Positions 8,679-17,021 of a stretch of DNA of 64,000 nucleotides are shown here, piece by piece. Position 1 is the first letter of the stretch, and the number at the start of each line of letters is the position of its first letter. The notes beneath the pieces were generated by a model. It saw nothing but the letters and a program-made list of their open reading frames with translations, ran no database searches and was not told the origin of the DNA. Position numbers and translations under genes: made by a program. The stretch comes from Cyclobacterium roseum (GTDB lineage Bacteria; Bacteroidota; Bacteroidia; Cytophagales; Cyclobacteriaceae), in the NCBI RefSeq assembly GCF_010119225.1, contig NZ_WNKF01000005.1:248001-312000 (forward strand). The letters are read 5' to 3'.

Positions 8679-9710
8679 TCAATAATCTTCTTTTTCTTGT
8701 TTAAATGTCGTGAGTATCGTTGAACTATTCCCCAGATCTAGTCCGACCGCTTTGTCTTTAGCACCTCCACCGATAGCGAGGCTATTATAACAATAGCCTA
8801 TGGAAGCCATTTGTTCAGGTGCCTCCGGTACGTGTACATTTAACAAGCCATCAAATTCATCTCGGAATAAATTCACCAACTCAGCGTAATTGGCTCCGCC
8901 TCCTGCCAGGTAAAGATCGGCCGATTTTGAGAAATCGCTATCCGAAAAAGCCTTTCTTAATGAGGGGGAAATCACGTCATTGTAATATTGCGTAATTACC
9001 TGCTTGCGGAGCTCTCTTAAGTCCAAACGCTTCCTGTTCAGGATAATTGTTCCTTCACTAAAATATTGGTCAATTTGGTGTTCCGTTTTCAGATCCAGGT
9101 AATTATCTTTCTGCAGCTCCCGGGTGATGAGATTGATAGCGTAGCGAAGACCAAAGGTAGATACACTGGATCGCTGCACCAGCCCCCCTTCGGTGCTGAG
9201 TATGGCCTCCATGGTCCCGTAACCAAGACTGATCATAAAGAAGTTTTTCGGGGCATCCTGGAACTGTTGCCTTACGGCCATGCTACAACCTACGACCTCG
9301 GGGATCACCGCTACCCGGTCTACTTCTACGGCCATTTTCTTTCTACCTCCCCCTCCAAAAGTCTGCGTATCGTATTCTATAATGTGTTCATTTTCCAACA
9401 ATCGATAGGCGTTTTCCTTAAAGACCTGAAAAGTCGAGAATGGAAATCCAGTAGTAACCGTAATGGGACTTCCAAGTTTTTGAGAGGCCAGCAAAAGACC
9501 TGCTTTTAAAAAGATCCGGTAGTCTATTTCATCCGGAGAACTATTGATATTTCGGTGTGGCGAAGTCCCCTCGGAAAGCGCCAGGTCTCCTACCAGGTAT
9601 CCAATGTTATCGTGATAAATTTTTAGTCCGGACACCAAGTCCCTGGCCACATTTCTTAGCTCAAGGTTGCTACTTTCTAATACACTGGGGTACTTTAGTA
9701 CTTCTATCAT
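8679..9710 (-). CDS. Actin-like ATPase (ParM/Alp type) with apparent circular permutation
   Basis: This 343-residue protein looks like an actin-fold ATPase of the ParM/archaeal actin type, but with its parts in the wrong order. It starts with the segment that normally follows the first phosphate loop (YPSVL, residues 7-11; YLVGDLAL, 38-45). It continues through a phosphate-2-like segment (FFMISLGYGTMEAIL, 157-171) and an adenosine motif (LYLAGGGANY, 266-275). It ends with what reads as phosphate 1 (AVGLDLGNSSTILTTF, 321-336), which is N-terminal in ordinary actins. No such motif exists upstream of the ATG before an in-frame stop. Phosphate 2 lacks the usual aspartate (S161). The bactofilin gene follows after four bases. 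Confident as an actin-fold protein, less so about biochemical activity. Confidence 0.75.
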   Translation of the reverse strand: MIEVLKYPSVLESSNLELRNVARDLVSGLKIYHDNIGYLVGDLALSEGTSPHRNINSSPDEIDYRIFLKAGLLLASQKLGSPITVTTGFPFSTFQVFKENAYRLLENEHIIEYDTQTFGGGGRKKMAVEVDRVAVIPEVVGCSMAVRQQFQDAPKNFFMISLGYGTMEAILSTEGGLVQRSSVSTFGLRYAINLITRELQKDNYLDLKTEHQIDQYFSEGTIILNRKRLDLRELRKQVITQYYNDVISPSLRKAFSDSDFSKSADLYLAGGGANYAELVNLFRDEFDGLLNVHVPEAPEQMASIGYCYNSLAIGGGAKDKAVGLDLGNSSTILTTFKQEKEDY

Positions 9711-10094
9711 GGAAATTATTTTTATTCTTTTATCCTTTATAAAACAGTATTCCGTATTTGTTATCGTAAAATATTAAAAACTAGTGCCTAACAGGAATTA
9801 TAGTTCCTGACTCATTCGCACAATCCAATCGGAAACAGGATGCCTCACAAACTTACTTATTTTTATCAATATTTAAAGAAAGCCAGGGACTAACCTTTTG
9901 TTTAAAGACAAATTAAAGGAACCTTGTGGAAATAACAAGCTACTTGTAAAAGTTTATGCCCATTATTTTGCATTTGGTAGAAAATGGCATCCTTTTTTGA
10001 TTTCTGCTCCTTTTACCCAAAGGTATTTGGCAGAAATTAACCGTATCCTTTTGAATTTGTGTAGTTTTGTAGTCAGACTAATACACCCTTATTC
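9711..10094. other. Gene-free stretch between actin-like and beta-barrel genes
   Basis: About 380 A/T-rich bases separate two divergent genes. One -7 box is visible for the plus-strand gene. A 66-codon open frame at 9898-10098 has no recognisable features and I do not call it. No promoter matching the consensus was found for the minus-strand pair. Confidence 0.5.
10062..10069 (+). promoter_or_regulatory. Bacteroidota -7 box (TAGTTTTG) for the beta-barrel gene
   Basis: A perfect TAnnTTTG box lies 25 bases before the ATG at 10095, leaving a short leader of about 18 bases. A -33 TTTG at the usual spacing is not evident. Confidence 0.5.
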
Positions 10095-10697
10095 ATGAGA
10101 CACTTCATGCAAACTTGTCTTACATGCTTCTTATTATCCCTTGTTTTGGTCAACGCGCAGGCACAGGAATTTTCCATCGGACCCAAATTGGGAATTTCCC
10201 AGGGAAACATTTCCGTTAGTGACAATAACTTCTCAAAGGGCAATGAAAAATTAGGTTACCACCTCGGTCTCTTTGCCAGACTCGGAGGAAACCGGATTTT
10301 TATCCAACCCGAAGTTCTCTACAGCAATACAGGAGGTGAATTTGAAGACATCCAAACGGGAAATACCGTAACATACTCTGCTAGTTTTGACCGAATAGAC
10401 GTGCCATTAATGGGCGGGTTTAAGATCGCCCGATTCTTTCGCGTGCAGGCTGGCCCCGTGGTCACATTTATCCTTGATAGCGAATTGACTAGTGGAAATC
10501 CTTCGGTGCCGATTGATTCGGACCCAAACACGGCAACCTTAGGATACCAGGCAGGAATCGGCCTGGATATCGCCAACATGATCCTTGATTTTAAATACGA
10601 GGGAGCCCTGGCCAACCATGTGGATGCGATCGCCGGGCTTAATACCGACCAAAGGCAAAACCAACTAATCCTATCCCTGGGCATCCGCTTATTTTAA
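10095..10697 (+). CDS. Outer-membrane beta-barrel protein (porin-like, PorT/OmpW-type size)
   Basis: The 200-residue protein begins with a signal peptide (cleavage likely after AQA near residue 23). It continues with alternating hydrophobic beta-strands (FSIGPKLGISQG, GLFARLGGNRIFIQPEVLY) and ends in LGIRLF, with the terminal aromatic residue typical of outer-membrane barrels. It fits the 8-stranded barrel family common in Bacteroidota. No ligand or role can be assigned. Its stop is only 16 bases from the stop of the convergent regulator gene, so there is no room for a terminator between them. Confidence 0.8.
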   Translation: MRHFMQTCLTCFLLSLVLVNAQAQEFSIGPKLGISQGNISVSDNNFSKGNEKLGYHLGLFARLGGNRIFIQPEVLYSNTGGEFEDIQTGNTVTYSASFDRIDVPLMGGFKIARFFRVQAGPVVTFILDSELTSGNPSVPIDSDPNTATLGYQAGIGLDIANMILDFKYEGALANHVDAIAGLNTDQRQNQLILSLGIRLF

Positions 10698-10713
10698 GTC
10701 GGCTCAGGGAAAG

Positions 10714-11286
10714 CTAGTTTTGCCCCACCTGATCCAGAAAATTACGAGGCTTCTGGTTCAAATTTCGAAATTGGCTCGGTGTCATCCCTGTGTGTTTTTT
10801 AAACTGCGCAGAAAAATGTTGCATACTGCTATAGCCCAGCTTCCAAGCCACCTCTGAAATATTATGGGCCTCATAACTGAGTAACTCCCTGGCCTTTTCT
10901 ATTTTCAATTCAATGAAATAGTGTTCGATGGTAATTCCTTGCAGGCTACTGAAAAGCTGGCTTAACCGGGAATAACCCAGGCCCGTTTCCTGAGAAAGAA
11001 TTTGGGAAAGTGGGGTATCCAATCCTTCATTTCCCTTTTCCAATAAGCGCAGTAAAGTTAATTTGACGGTTTCTACCCAGACGGTTTCCCTTGACTTTGC
11101 CAAAGCAAAACCCAAGGAGTTCAGCCGTTTCTCAAAGGCTTCAGCCAGTGGGTTTCCCAGGGGCGCTTTTAAAAGTACCAAGCCTAATTCCACCTTTTCA
11201 AAAACAAGGCCCATATCCCGGAGGATTTCTTCCACGGCCATGATGCAACGGGGACAGACCATGTTTTTAATTCGTATCTCTTGCAT
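10714..11286 (-). CDS. AraC-family regulator with N-terminal HMA-like metal-binding domain
   Basis: Residues 1-65 resemble a heavy-metal-associated domain (IRIKNMVCPRCIMAV), with the metal-binding pair C11 and C14 in a CPRC motif. Residues of about 85-178 form an AraC-type double helix-turn-helix ending in GMTPSQFRNL. The expected role is a transcription regulator that senses a soft metal such as copper or mercury, or possibly a thiol signal, through the CxxC pair. No metal-resistance gene lies beside it, so its target is unknown. It converges on the beta-barrel gene with a 16-base gap. Confidence 0.8.
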   Translation of the reverse strand: MQEIRIKNMVCPRCIMAVEEILRDMGLVFEKVELGLVLLKAPLGNPLAEAFEKRLNSLGFALAKSRETVWVETVKLTLLRLLEKGNEGLDTPLSQILSQETGLGYSRLSQLFSSLQGITIEHYFIELKIEKARELLSYEAHNISEVAWKLGYSSMQHFSAQFKKHTGMTPSQFRNLNQKPRNFLDQVGQN

Positions 11287-11351
11287 GCCTGATTAACAAG
11301 CACTGCTAAAAATAAATTTCAAAAAGGCCCTTTCCAAATACCGGGACACAA

Positions 11352-11383
11352 CAAAAAAGGCTGTCTTGGGACAGCCTCTTTTT
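11352..11383. terminator. Terminator downstream of the small secreted protein gene
   Basis: An 8-pair stem (11358-11365 with 11370-11377) with a TTGG loop has six A on the left and a C plus five T on the right. On the minus strand it gives a stem followed by T6. It can also work in the plus direction. Confidence 0.75.
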
Positions 11384-11407
11384 CTGTTAGTGGGTAATTC
11401 AATGCGC

Positions 11408-11986
11408 CTATCGGACTGAAAGAAAATTTCCAAATCCGCTGTTGTCTGAAATCTTGATAGAAATATCCTCTAATGAAGTGACGTTTTCAAATTTAAACTT
11501 CTTTCCAAAAGTCTCTCCGGTTATAGGTGCTTCGAAAACCAATCTTCCCTTATCAAATATCTCCAGCGTTTTTTCAACTCCGTTCAAATTTTTCAAAACC
11601 AAGGCCAGCGTCTTGCTATCCAATTCGGTTACCTTTGCGAAATAGGTTTTCTCCAGGCTTTTTGGTCCCAGGTTAACTTCAAAATCAGATAGTTTTCCTG
11701 ATGAGGCATTGAAAACCTCGATTTGGTAGTTACCTAAATCCAATTTATTTAAGTCGTAATTTTTAAAGAAAACATTTTCAGACTCAATGACATCCCGGTA
11801 GATAATTCTGCTGGTTTCGTCTTTGATGGCTACTGTTACCTTCCCTTCCGGTATACCATTGTATTTTAATTGAAATCTTTTTTCCCCGATTTTCTCAAGG
11901 GTTACAATTGGATTCTCAACCGGTGCTGTAGCAAATACAGCGGTACTAAATGTGAAAGCGAGTAATGTTGCAATAATTAATCTCAT
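11408..11986 (-). CDS. Secreted beta-rich protein of unknown function
   Basis: I do not recognise this 192-residue protein. It has a clear N-terminal signal peptide (LLAFTFSTAVFA, cleavage near residue 20). What follows is two similar beta-rich halves, each with alternating hydrophobic strands and a charged turn, compatible with two Ig-like or fibronectin-like modules of about 85 residues. No cysteine, lipobox or type IX sorting domain is visible. It stands alone with its own consensus promoter, a 14-base palindrome near the predicted start site and a terminator, so it is an individually regulated gene. Function unknown. Confidence 0.65.
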   Translation of the reverse strand: MRLIIATLLAFTFSTAVFATAPVENPIVTLEKIGEKRFQLKYNGIPEGKVTVAIKDETSRIIYRDVIESENVFFKNYDLNKLDLGNYQIEVFNASSGKLSDFEVNLGPKSLEKTYFAKVTELDSKTLALVLKNLNGVEKTLEIFDKGRLVFEAPITGETFGKKFKFENVTSLEDISIKISDNSGFGNFLSVR

Positions 11987-12088
11987 GGTGTTAAATTTTT
12001 AAAGGTTTAGAAACTTTTAAAACCTCTTCCCGGGATCCTCCCGAAAAATTTTTGTTTGAGGCTAATTATTTTGGGTAGGCAATTGATT

Positions 12089-12102
12089 TACTTACGTAAG
12101 TA
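12089..12102. promoter_or_regulatory. Perfect 14-base palindrome, candidate operator
   Basis: The site TACTTACGTAAGTA is its own reverse complement. It covers the predicted transcription start of the minus-strand gene at 11408-11986, six bases beyond its -7 box. Its size and position fit a repressor dimer site, for example of TetR type. The regulator is unknown. Confidence 0.45.
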
Positions 12103-12107
12103 TGACA

Positions 12108-12139
12108 CAAATGTAAACAAGGGGATGTTACGTTGCAAA
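12108..12139 (-). promoter_or_regulatory. Bacteroidota-type promoter of the small secreted protein gene
   Basis: Read on the minus strand, TTTG (12139-12136), a 20-base spacer and TACATTTG (12115-12108) match the phylum consensus exactly. The leader to the ATG at 11986 would be about 115 bases. Confidence 0.7.
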
Positions 12140-12169
12140 TAATTCAATGATAATATTAAATAATTAACT

Positions 12170-12203
12170 ATTACATAATATTATCTGTTAAATATTATGT
12201 AAT
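12170..12203. repeat. 13-base perfect inverted repeat with 8-base loop
   Basis: The arms ATTACATAATATT (12170-12182) and AATATTATGTAAT (12191-12203) are exact reverse complements. There is no T run, so it is not a standard terminator. It lies between the promoter of the secreted protein gene and the 3' end of the lipoprotein gene at 12371. Confidence 0.6.
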
Positions 12204-12370
12204 CAAAAATCAGAAACAGGAATCGGTATCGTTTCCAAATTCGTTTTACCTTAAAATTTAAAGGTACAACTGATTAAAAAACAAAATAAAATTTTTTTTA
12301 GATTTGTTAACAAACGAATTTTAGAATAAAAAATAGGTAATGTCTGGAAATTGCAACGATTTCAAATTAA

Positions 12371-13552
12371 TTACTTGAATTTCAATCGGTAAAAAATATT
12401 GTAATCCCTTTCTATAGCTGGCGCTAAATTATCATTGACATAAACCAACCCATTTTCATCCGCTAAATCCAAGGCTCCATGCACGGGTAGACCATCCAGC
12501 ACCCCTGCCTGATTCCCTTCCACAACCCATAGATAATAGGGTTTACTAAACGTTTCCATGGCCTCCCTGTAGGCCGGGCTGTTATAATATTGCTCCGAGG
12601 AAGCACGGAGCTCGTTTACAATATCTTCGGGAATTCTTGTTTTGAATTCAACCAATAGGTTTTCCCCCACATACCGCAAATCGGTAAAGCCAGGGTAACT
12701 ACTATACCCATTCACCCCGGATAGCTGCTCGGGTATTTTTTCGGGCCGGTAGCGATGCCTGAGCTGGGTTACATGCCTCAGTTCAGGTACCTCCCCGGAA
12801 TAATCGTACACAAACAATTGGTTTCCGAAGACGGGAAGCAAGGCCAATTCCTGCTTACCGCGATGAAAGGCAACGATCGGCTGGCTTTGTCCCACCATTT
12901 TGTGTGATTTTTTGGGTTCCCATTCATCAGGATAGGTTTCCAGCAACTCCAACACCCCATTATCCACTCCATAAGCAAAAACTGTTTTTACGCGATCATA
13001 GTACTCGGCGGTTTGTCTCGCTTCTTCGCCAATAGAATCAGGATTAAACAAATTCTGCTCCTGCCCAATAAGCATCCTGGCTCCATCTTTGGTGAAACCT
13101 GTAAATAAGGTACGGTAACTGTACATGGACATGGCATAGATAGCTATGTGAATAGGGTCCAGTATTTTTAATTTGTTTCCGCTCATATCGTATACATGGT
13201 ACCCATTAAAGAGGCCTTGTGCGACCCATTCCGCTTCATTCAAAAAGCCATAGCCGAAGGCACCATTTGCACCCAGACCATCCGGCCCTTCATTCAATAT
13301 CTCAAACGTCTTCAAAATTTCCCCGTCCCCAGCTACCAAATACGGTTTTCTACTTTTATTCCCTCGCATGAGAAATTTGTCACCCTCTTCCAGGTAATCA
13401 TCAATTACCAGAGGTTCCAGCTCATCTACGATAATGCTATCCACCACTTCAAGAAATAGCTTTTGCTGGGGACCACCAGTTTCTGAAGACGTGTTATCAT
13501 TGCAGGAAAAAAGGCCCGGTATGAACAATAAAAGAATGCTAAGGTATTTCAT
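12371..13552 (-). CDS. Propeller-like lipoprotein (BF3164/6-bladed beta-propeller type)
   Basis: I place the start at 13552, where a lipoprotein signal peptide begins (MKYLSILLLF, lipidated C17 in LFSC). An upstream in-frame ATG at 13609 would put an unlikely segment ahead of it. The mature part has repeated beta-strand blocks with phrases such as GDGEILKTFEI and PGFTDLRYVGENLLVEF. These recall the 6-bladed propeller lipoproteins that Bacteroidota carry in large numbers, whose function is mostly unknown. It follows the RND pump gene by 41 bases and may share its transcript. Confidence 0.65.
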   Translation of the reverse strand: MKYLSILLLFIPGLFSCNDNTSSETGGPQQKLFLEVVDSIIVDELEPLVIDDYLEEGDKFLMRGNKSRKPYLVAGDGEILKTFEILNEGPDGLGANGAFGYGFLNEAEWVAQGLFNGYHVYDMSGNKLKILDPIHIAIYAMSMYSYRTLFTGFTKDGARMLIGQEQNLFNPDSIGEEARQTAEYYDRVKTVFAYGVDNGVLELLETYPDEWEPKKSHKMVGQSQPIVAFHRGKQELALLPVFGNQLFVYDYSGEVPELRHVTQLRHRYRPEKIPEQLSGVNGYSSYPGFTDLRYVGENLLVEFKTRIPEDIVNELRASSEQYYNSPAYREAMETFSKPYYLWVVEGNQAGVLDGLPVHGALDLADENGLVYVNDNLAPAIERDYNIFYRLKFK

Positions 13553-13593
13553 TTGGCAGCAGGTTAAGAAATGCACCATCAAGTTTAGGATAA

Positions 13594-16500
13594 TTATTTT
13601 GTTTTCCACAAGAAAACCGGCAGGGCAAGAAAAACCCCAACCATGCTAAAAACCAGGCCGCCAATGGTACCGATGGCCAGGGAAAACCAAAATATCTCAT
13701 TCTGCCCTTCCATCACAAAGGGAATCAGCCCGAAACAAGTGGATAAAATCGTCAGCAATATAGGGGTAGCCTTCCCTGCCACGGCTTTCAATACATTACG
13801 ATTATAGTGATTCCCCTCCCGGTTATTCAGGTCATTGACGATAAAAATGGCCGCATTGACCGCCAGACCACCCAGCATCACAAATGCCGCATATCCGCCT
13901 TGGTCAAAATAAAAATCAAATAGCGAAAAAATCAGAAATAACCCAATAAAGGAGACCGGAATAATAAAGATAATATACAGCGGCTGTTTGAAGTTTTCGA
14001 AGAGGATCGAACAGATGACAAAGATGCCAGCGATCAAAACCAACAGCAACCCATACTGCCTTTTGGCCTGATCGTAATTCCAGCTATAAGTCTGTCTGCT
14101 TGCCGAATACCCAATAGGCATACCGGCTTTCATTTCATCAAGTACTTCATCCAGGTATTCTCCCCCAAACTTCGCCGATCCCATATACTCAAAGGAAACC
14201 AGCCGAATGTATTGGCGGTCTTCTTTATGAAGGGCATTGGTAGTAAATTCTTTTTCTAAGGAACCCACGCCAGATACTTTGACGATTCGGTCTTCGCCGG
14301 TAATAAGGCTGCTGTTCTCCAGATCAAAACGGGAAAACCGGGAAGATTGCTTTTCCCTTACCACCATACCGTATCGGTCATCGTCAACTTCCAGGAACAG
14401 GGATGGTTGCTCGTGAAGCGACATGTCCTGAAGCGCATTGACAATCTCGTATTGGTTGGAACCGGATAGTGCCAGTTGCTGCTGATCAAATTCCAGCACG
14501 TACTCTTCGGTTTTCTGCTCACCCCAGCTAAGCCGTTCATTCGTATTCACTTCCTGGATCCGGCGGTGAGAAAGAAGCTTTGAAGCCAAAACTTCTGCCT
14601 GCTTTTCCAGTTCAGTGTAATTATAGCCCCTCAATTCCGCCCGGAAAGAGGGGATGCCCTCTCCACCCGGTCCAGTGTAAAACCCTTGTCCCACCCCATA
14701 AATATTCCATCGTACCCCACTCCAGTCGGTGGATTTCATGGCCAGTTTTCCTTTCAGCCTGTAGGGAAGGGCTGACGTTTCATACGCTTCCTTAAAGGTG
14801 ATTTCTATGCGGGCATTTTGTCCGGAATTGACGGTGGTCACAAATTTATCAATCCCCTCCACGCCTTTCAGGTAGGCTTCAAATTCCCGGATGATAAAAT
14901 CCATTTGTTCCAGGGTATTTCCAAAGGCCAAATGGGCATTTACATAAAGTCTGGTACGCTCCGCCTCCCGGTAAGATGACTTCTCAAAAACCCCGCGAAC
15001 GAACATCCTCATGGATCCACCCAGTGCCTTGTCTACATAGGGCCGCATCGTCTCTTGATAGTACGTGCTCCCAATGCTGCTATTATACCATTCCTGACCT
15101 TCCCATTTTGCCGGCATGTAAAAAACAGGTAGCCCAAATAGAAGGACGAGTCCGACTACAAAGGCTTTTCGGTGCCTTGCCAAAAAAGTGACAGTTCGGG
15201 CATATACCAGCATTCCCCTACTCCTTCTTCTCAGTTGATATAGGGTCAGTTTCCGACCCTTCCCCGAACTTCCTTTAAAAAGAAGGCTGTACACTGCCGG
15301 TGTAAATAGCAGTGCGATAAGCAATGAAACGCCCAGCATGACGGCGACCACAATGGAGAAGTCACCCAGGTTTTTTCGATCGTCTTCCGGTAGCAGAAAT
15401 ACCATTAGCAAAGCAGCAATGGTGGTAAGTGACGCGGCCAGCAAAGCCAAAAACACCCTCCTGTTTTTGTGTTTGTGCAGATGGTCGATCATAATAATGG
15501 CATTGTCCACAATCAACCCAAAAGAAATGGTCAGTCCTGCCAGGGAATACAGGTGTATGTCCGTTCCCAGGGCATAGAGAATGATGGCGGTCAGGCTGAC
15601 ATTTACAATAATACCCAAAAACAGGGTGATTAAATACCGCAGGTTTCGGTTGATCAAAAATATGAATAAGATCAGGATCAGGATGGACAGTCCGGAACGC
15701 TTGTAAATTTTCTGAAGTTCTTTTTCTAAAAACGAGGTGTCATCAAACTCCAGCCGCACATCAAACCCTTCCGGCAATTGACTTTTTGTGGTAGCGATGG
15801 TTTCCCGAATCTTATCCGCCACCAATACTTTGTTTACCCCATCCCTGCTATTGATGGTCAAACTCACCGAATTGTTACCATTGATTCGATAATAGCGCTG
15901 AGGAGCGGCCTCTTCCAATGTCAGGATGGCAACGTCCTTTAAGTACAATTCCTTCCCGCCCAGTCTACCTATAAGTAAATTCTCCAAGTTTGCCAGGGAT
16001 ACCAGGGACCGGTCAATTTCCAAAAACAAGGATTCACCGGAAACATTCATCGCCAGTCCGGGGAAGTTTCTGCCGAAGGAACTGCGTAACTTGTTTTCCA
16101 GGGTTGACCTTGAAAGTTTCAGGCTCTGAAGTTTTTGGATGTCATAGATTACGTATAGGTACAGGTCATTCGCCCCCCTTACTTCCATTTCCTCCACTTC
16201 CTCAATTTTATTTAATGCCGAGACCAGGATATCCTCCGTAATCTTTCTTATTTCGAAGGATGCAAAGGGGCCATTGATACTATACGTCAAGATCGGCCGC
16301 TTTTCCTGTATGTCTCTTTGGGCAGACTGCGTAATAGTCGGATAGCTGACCTTACTATCCAGTGAGGGATATACCTGTCGTATCAATGCCGACACTTCAA
16401 ATTTCTTGTATTCCATATCCGTGCGCTTGTCAAAACGCAACTGTATGGAGCCTTGATTGTAATTGGATACGGAAGTTGTTTTCTTTAATTCTGACAACTG

Positions 16501-16692
16501 AGAAAGCACCCCTTCCAATGGAGACGTAGCCAGCTTTTCCACCAATTCCGGAGCGGCACTGCGCACTGAAAACCCAATATTCAACACGGTTTCCTTTTCC
16601 CGGGGATTAAGATCCACCGACAACCGGGGAACCAGTGCAAATCCAATGATTGCCATCACGAAAAAAACAATTACTAAGCGGAAAGGTGTCAT
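13594..16692 (-). CDS. RND-family efflux permease subunit
   Basis: At 1032 residues, this is an AcrB-like resistance-nodulation-division pump. It has an N-terminal TM helix, a large periplasmic domain, a TM bundle including GLIVDNAIIMIDH (TM4 proton-relay region), a second periplasmic domain and a second bundle. Such pumps export drugs, lipids or other molecules using the proton gradient, together with a periplasmic adaptor and an outer-membrane channel. Neither partner gene is nearby. The N-terminus is short and lacks the usual FI(R)RP-type lead-in, which is seen in some Bacteroidota members. Substrate unknown. Confidence 0.9.
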   Translation of the reverse strand: MTPFRLVIVFFVMAIIGFALVPRLSVDLNPREKETVLNIGFSVRSAAPELVEKLATSPLEGVLSQLSELKKTTSVSNYNQGSIQLRFDKRTDMEYKKFEVSALIRQVYPSLDSKVSYPTITQSAQRDIQEKRPILTYSINGPFASFEIRKITEDILVSALNKIEEVEEMEVRGANDLYLYVIYDIQKLQSLKLSRSTLENKLRSSFGRNFPGLAMNVSGESLFLEIDRSLVSLANLENLLIGRLGGKELYLKDVAILTLEEAAPQRYYRINGNNSVSLTINSRDGVNKVLVADKIRETIATTKSQLPEGFDVRLEFDDTSFLEKELQKIYKRSGLSILILILFIFLINRNLRYLITLFLGIIVNVSLTAIILYALGTDIHLYSLAGLTISFGLIVDNAIIMIDHLHKHKNRRVFLALLAASLTTIAALLMVFLLPEDDRKNLGDFSIVVAVMLGVSLLIALLFTPAVYSLLFKGSSGKGRKLTLYQLRRRSRGMLVYARTVTFLARHRKAFVVGLVLLFGLPVFYMPAKWEGQEWYNSSIGSTYYQETMRPYVDKALGGSMRMFVRGVFEKSSYREAERTRLYVNAHLAFGNTLEQMDFIIREFEAYLKGVEGIDKFVTTVNSGQNARIEITFKEAYETSALPYRLKGKLAMKSTDWSGVRWNIYGVGQGFYTGPGGEGIPSFRAELRGYNYTELEKQAEVLASKLLSHRRIQEVNTNERLSWGEQKTEEYVLEFDQQQLALSGSNQYEIVNALQDMSLHEQPSLFLEVDDDRYGMVVREKQSSRFSRFDLENSSLITGEDRIVKVSGVGSLEKEFTTNALHKEDRQYIRLVSFEYMGSAKFGGEYLDEVLDEMKAGMPIGYSASRQTYSWNYDQAKRQYGLLLVLIAGIFVICSILFENFKQPLYIIFIIPVSFIGLFLIFSLFDFYFDQGGYAAFVMLGGLAVNAAIFIVNDLNNREGNHYNRNVLKAVAGKATPILLTILSTCFGLIPFVMEGQNEIFWFSLAIGTIGGLVFSMVGVFLALPVFLWKTK

Positions 16693-17021
16693 TGGTTTGG
16701 GGTTCTTAGTATCGGGATTTGACTGGCACTTTCCAAACAGGAAAAAACCAACCCTTTAGCCGGGGAACGCAAACACAGTCGATTTGAAAGCGAAATAGAC
16801 ATCTAGGGTTCTAATGGTTAATAAACAAAACCAATCAACACCTATAAAACTAAATAAATAATATAGAAAAACAAAAATGATCCGTTTTTTATGTAGTTCA
16901 GCAGATCTTTTTTCATAAGGCACTATTAAAGCGAACTAACTGGGACCGAAATTTAAAAAAAGGCAACTATCTTTTGACGAATAGTTGCCTTCTACTACGA
17001 TATCGTTTAATCTACTTAGAA
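16693..17021. other. Gene-free stretch upstream of the RND gene
   Basis: Roughly 330 A/T-rich bases. The right end holds the rny terminator (16955-16991). No consensus promoter for the RND gene was found, and nothing else stands out. Confidence 0.5.
16955..16991 (-). terminator. Rho-independent terminator of rny
   Basis: An 11-pair stem (16960-16970 with 16981-16991) and 10-base loop is followed on the minus strand by T6, about 30 bases after the rny stop. Confidence 0.8.

Larger units (their letters stand above)
11987..12370. other. A/T-rich regulatory stretch upstream of the secreted protein gene
   Basis: About 380 bases, strongly A/T-rich, without a gene. They hold the promoter and palindrome of the 11408-11986 gene and a separate 13-base inverted repeat at 12170-12203. 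The rest shows nothing I can name. Confidence 0.5.

Noticed and set aside
9898-10098. 66-codon plus-strand open frame before the beta-barrel gene
   Set aside because: Weak start, no recognisable family, lies over the predicted promoter of the next gene.
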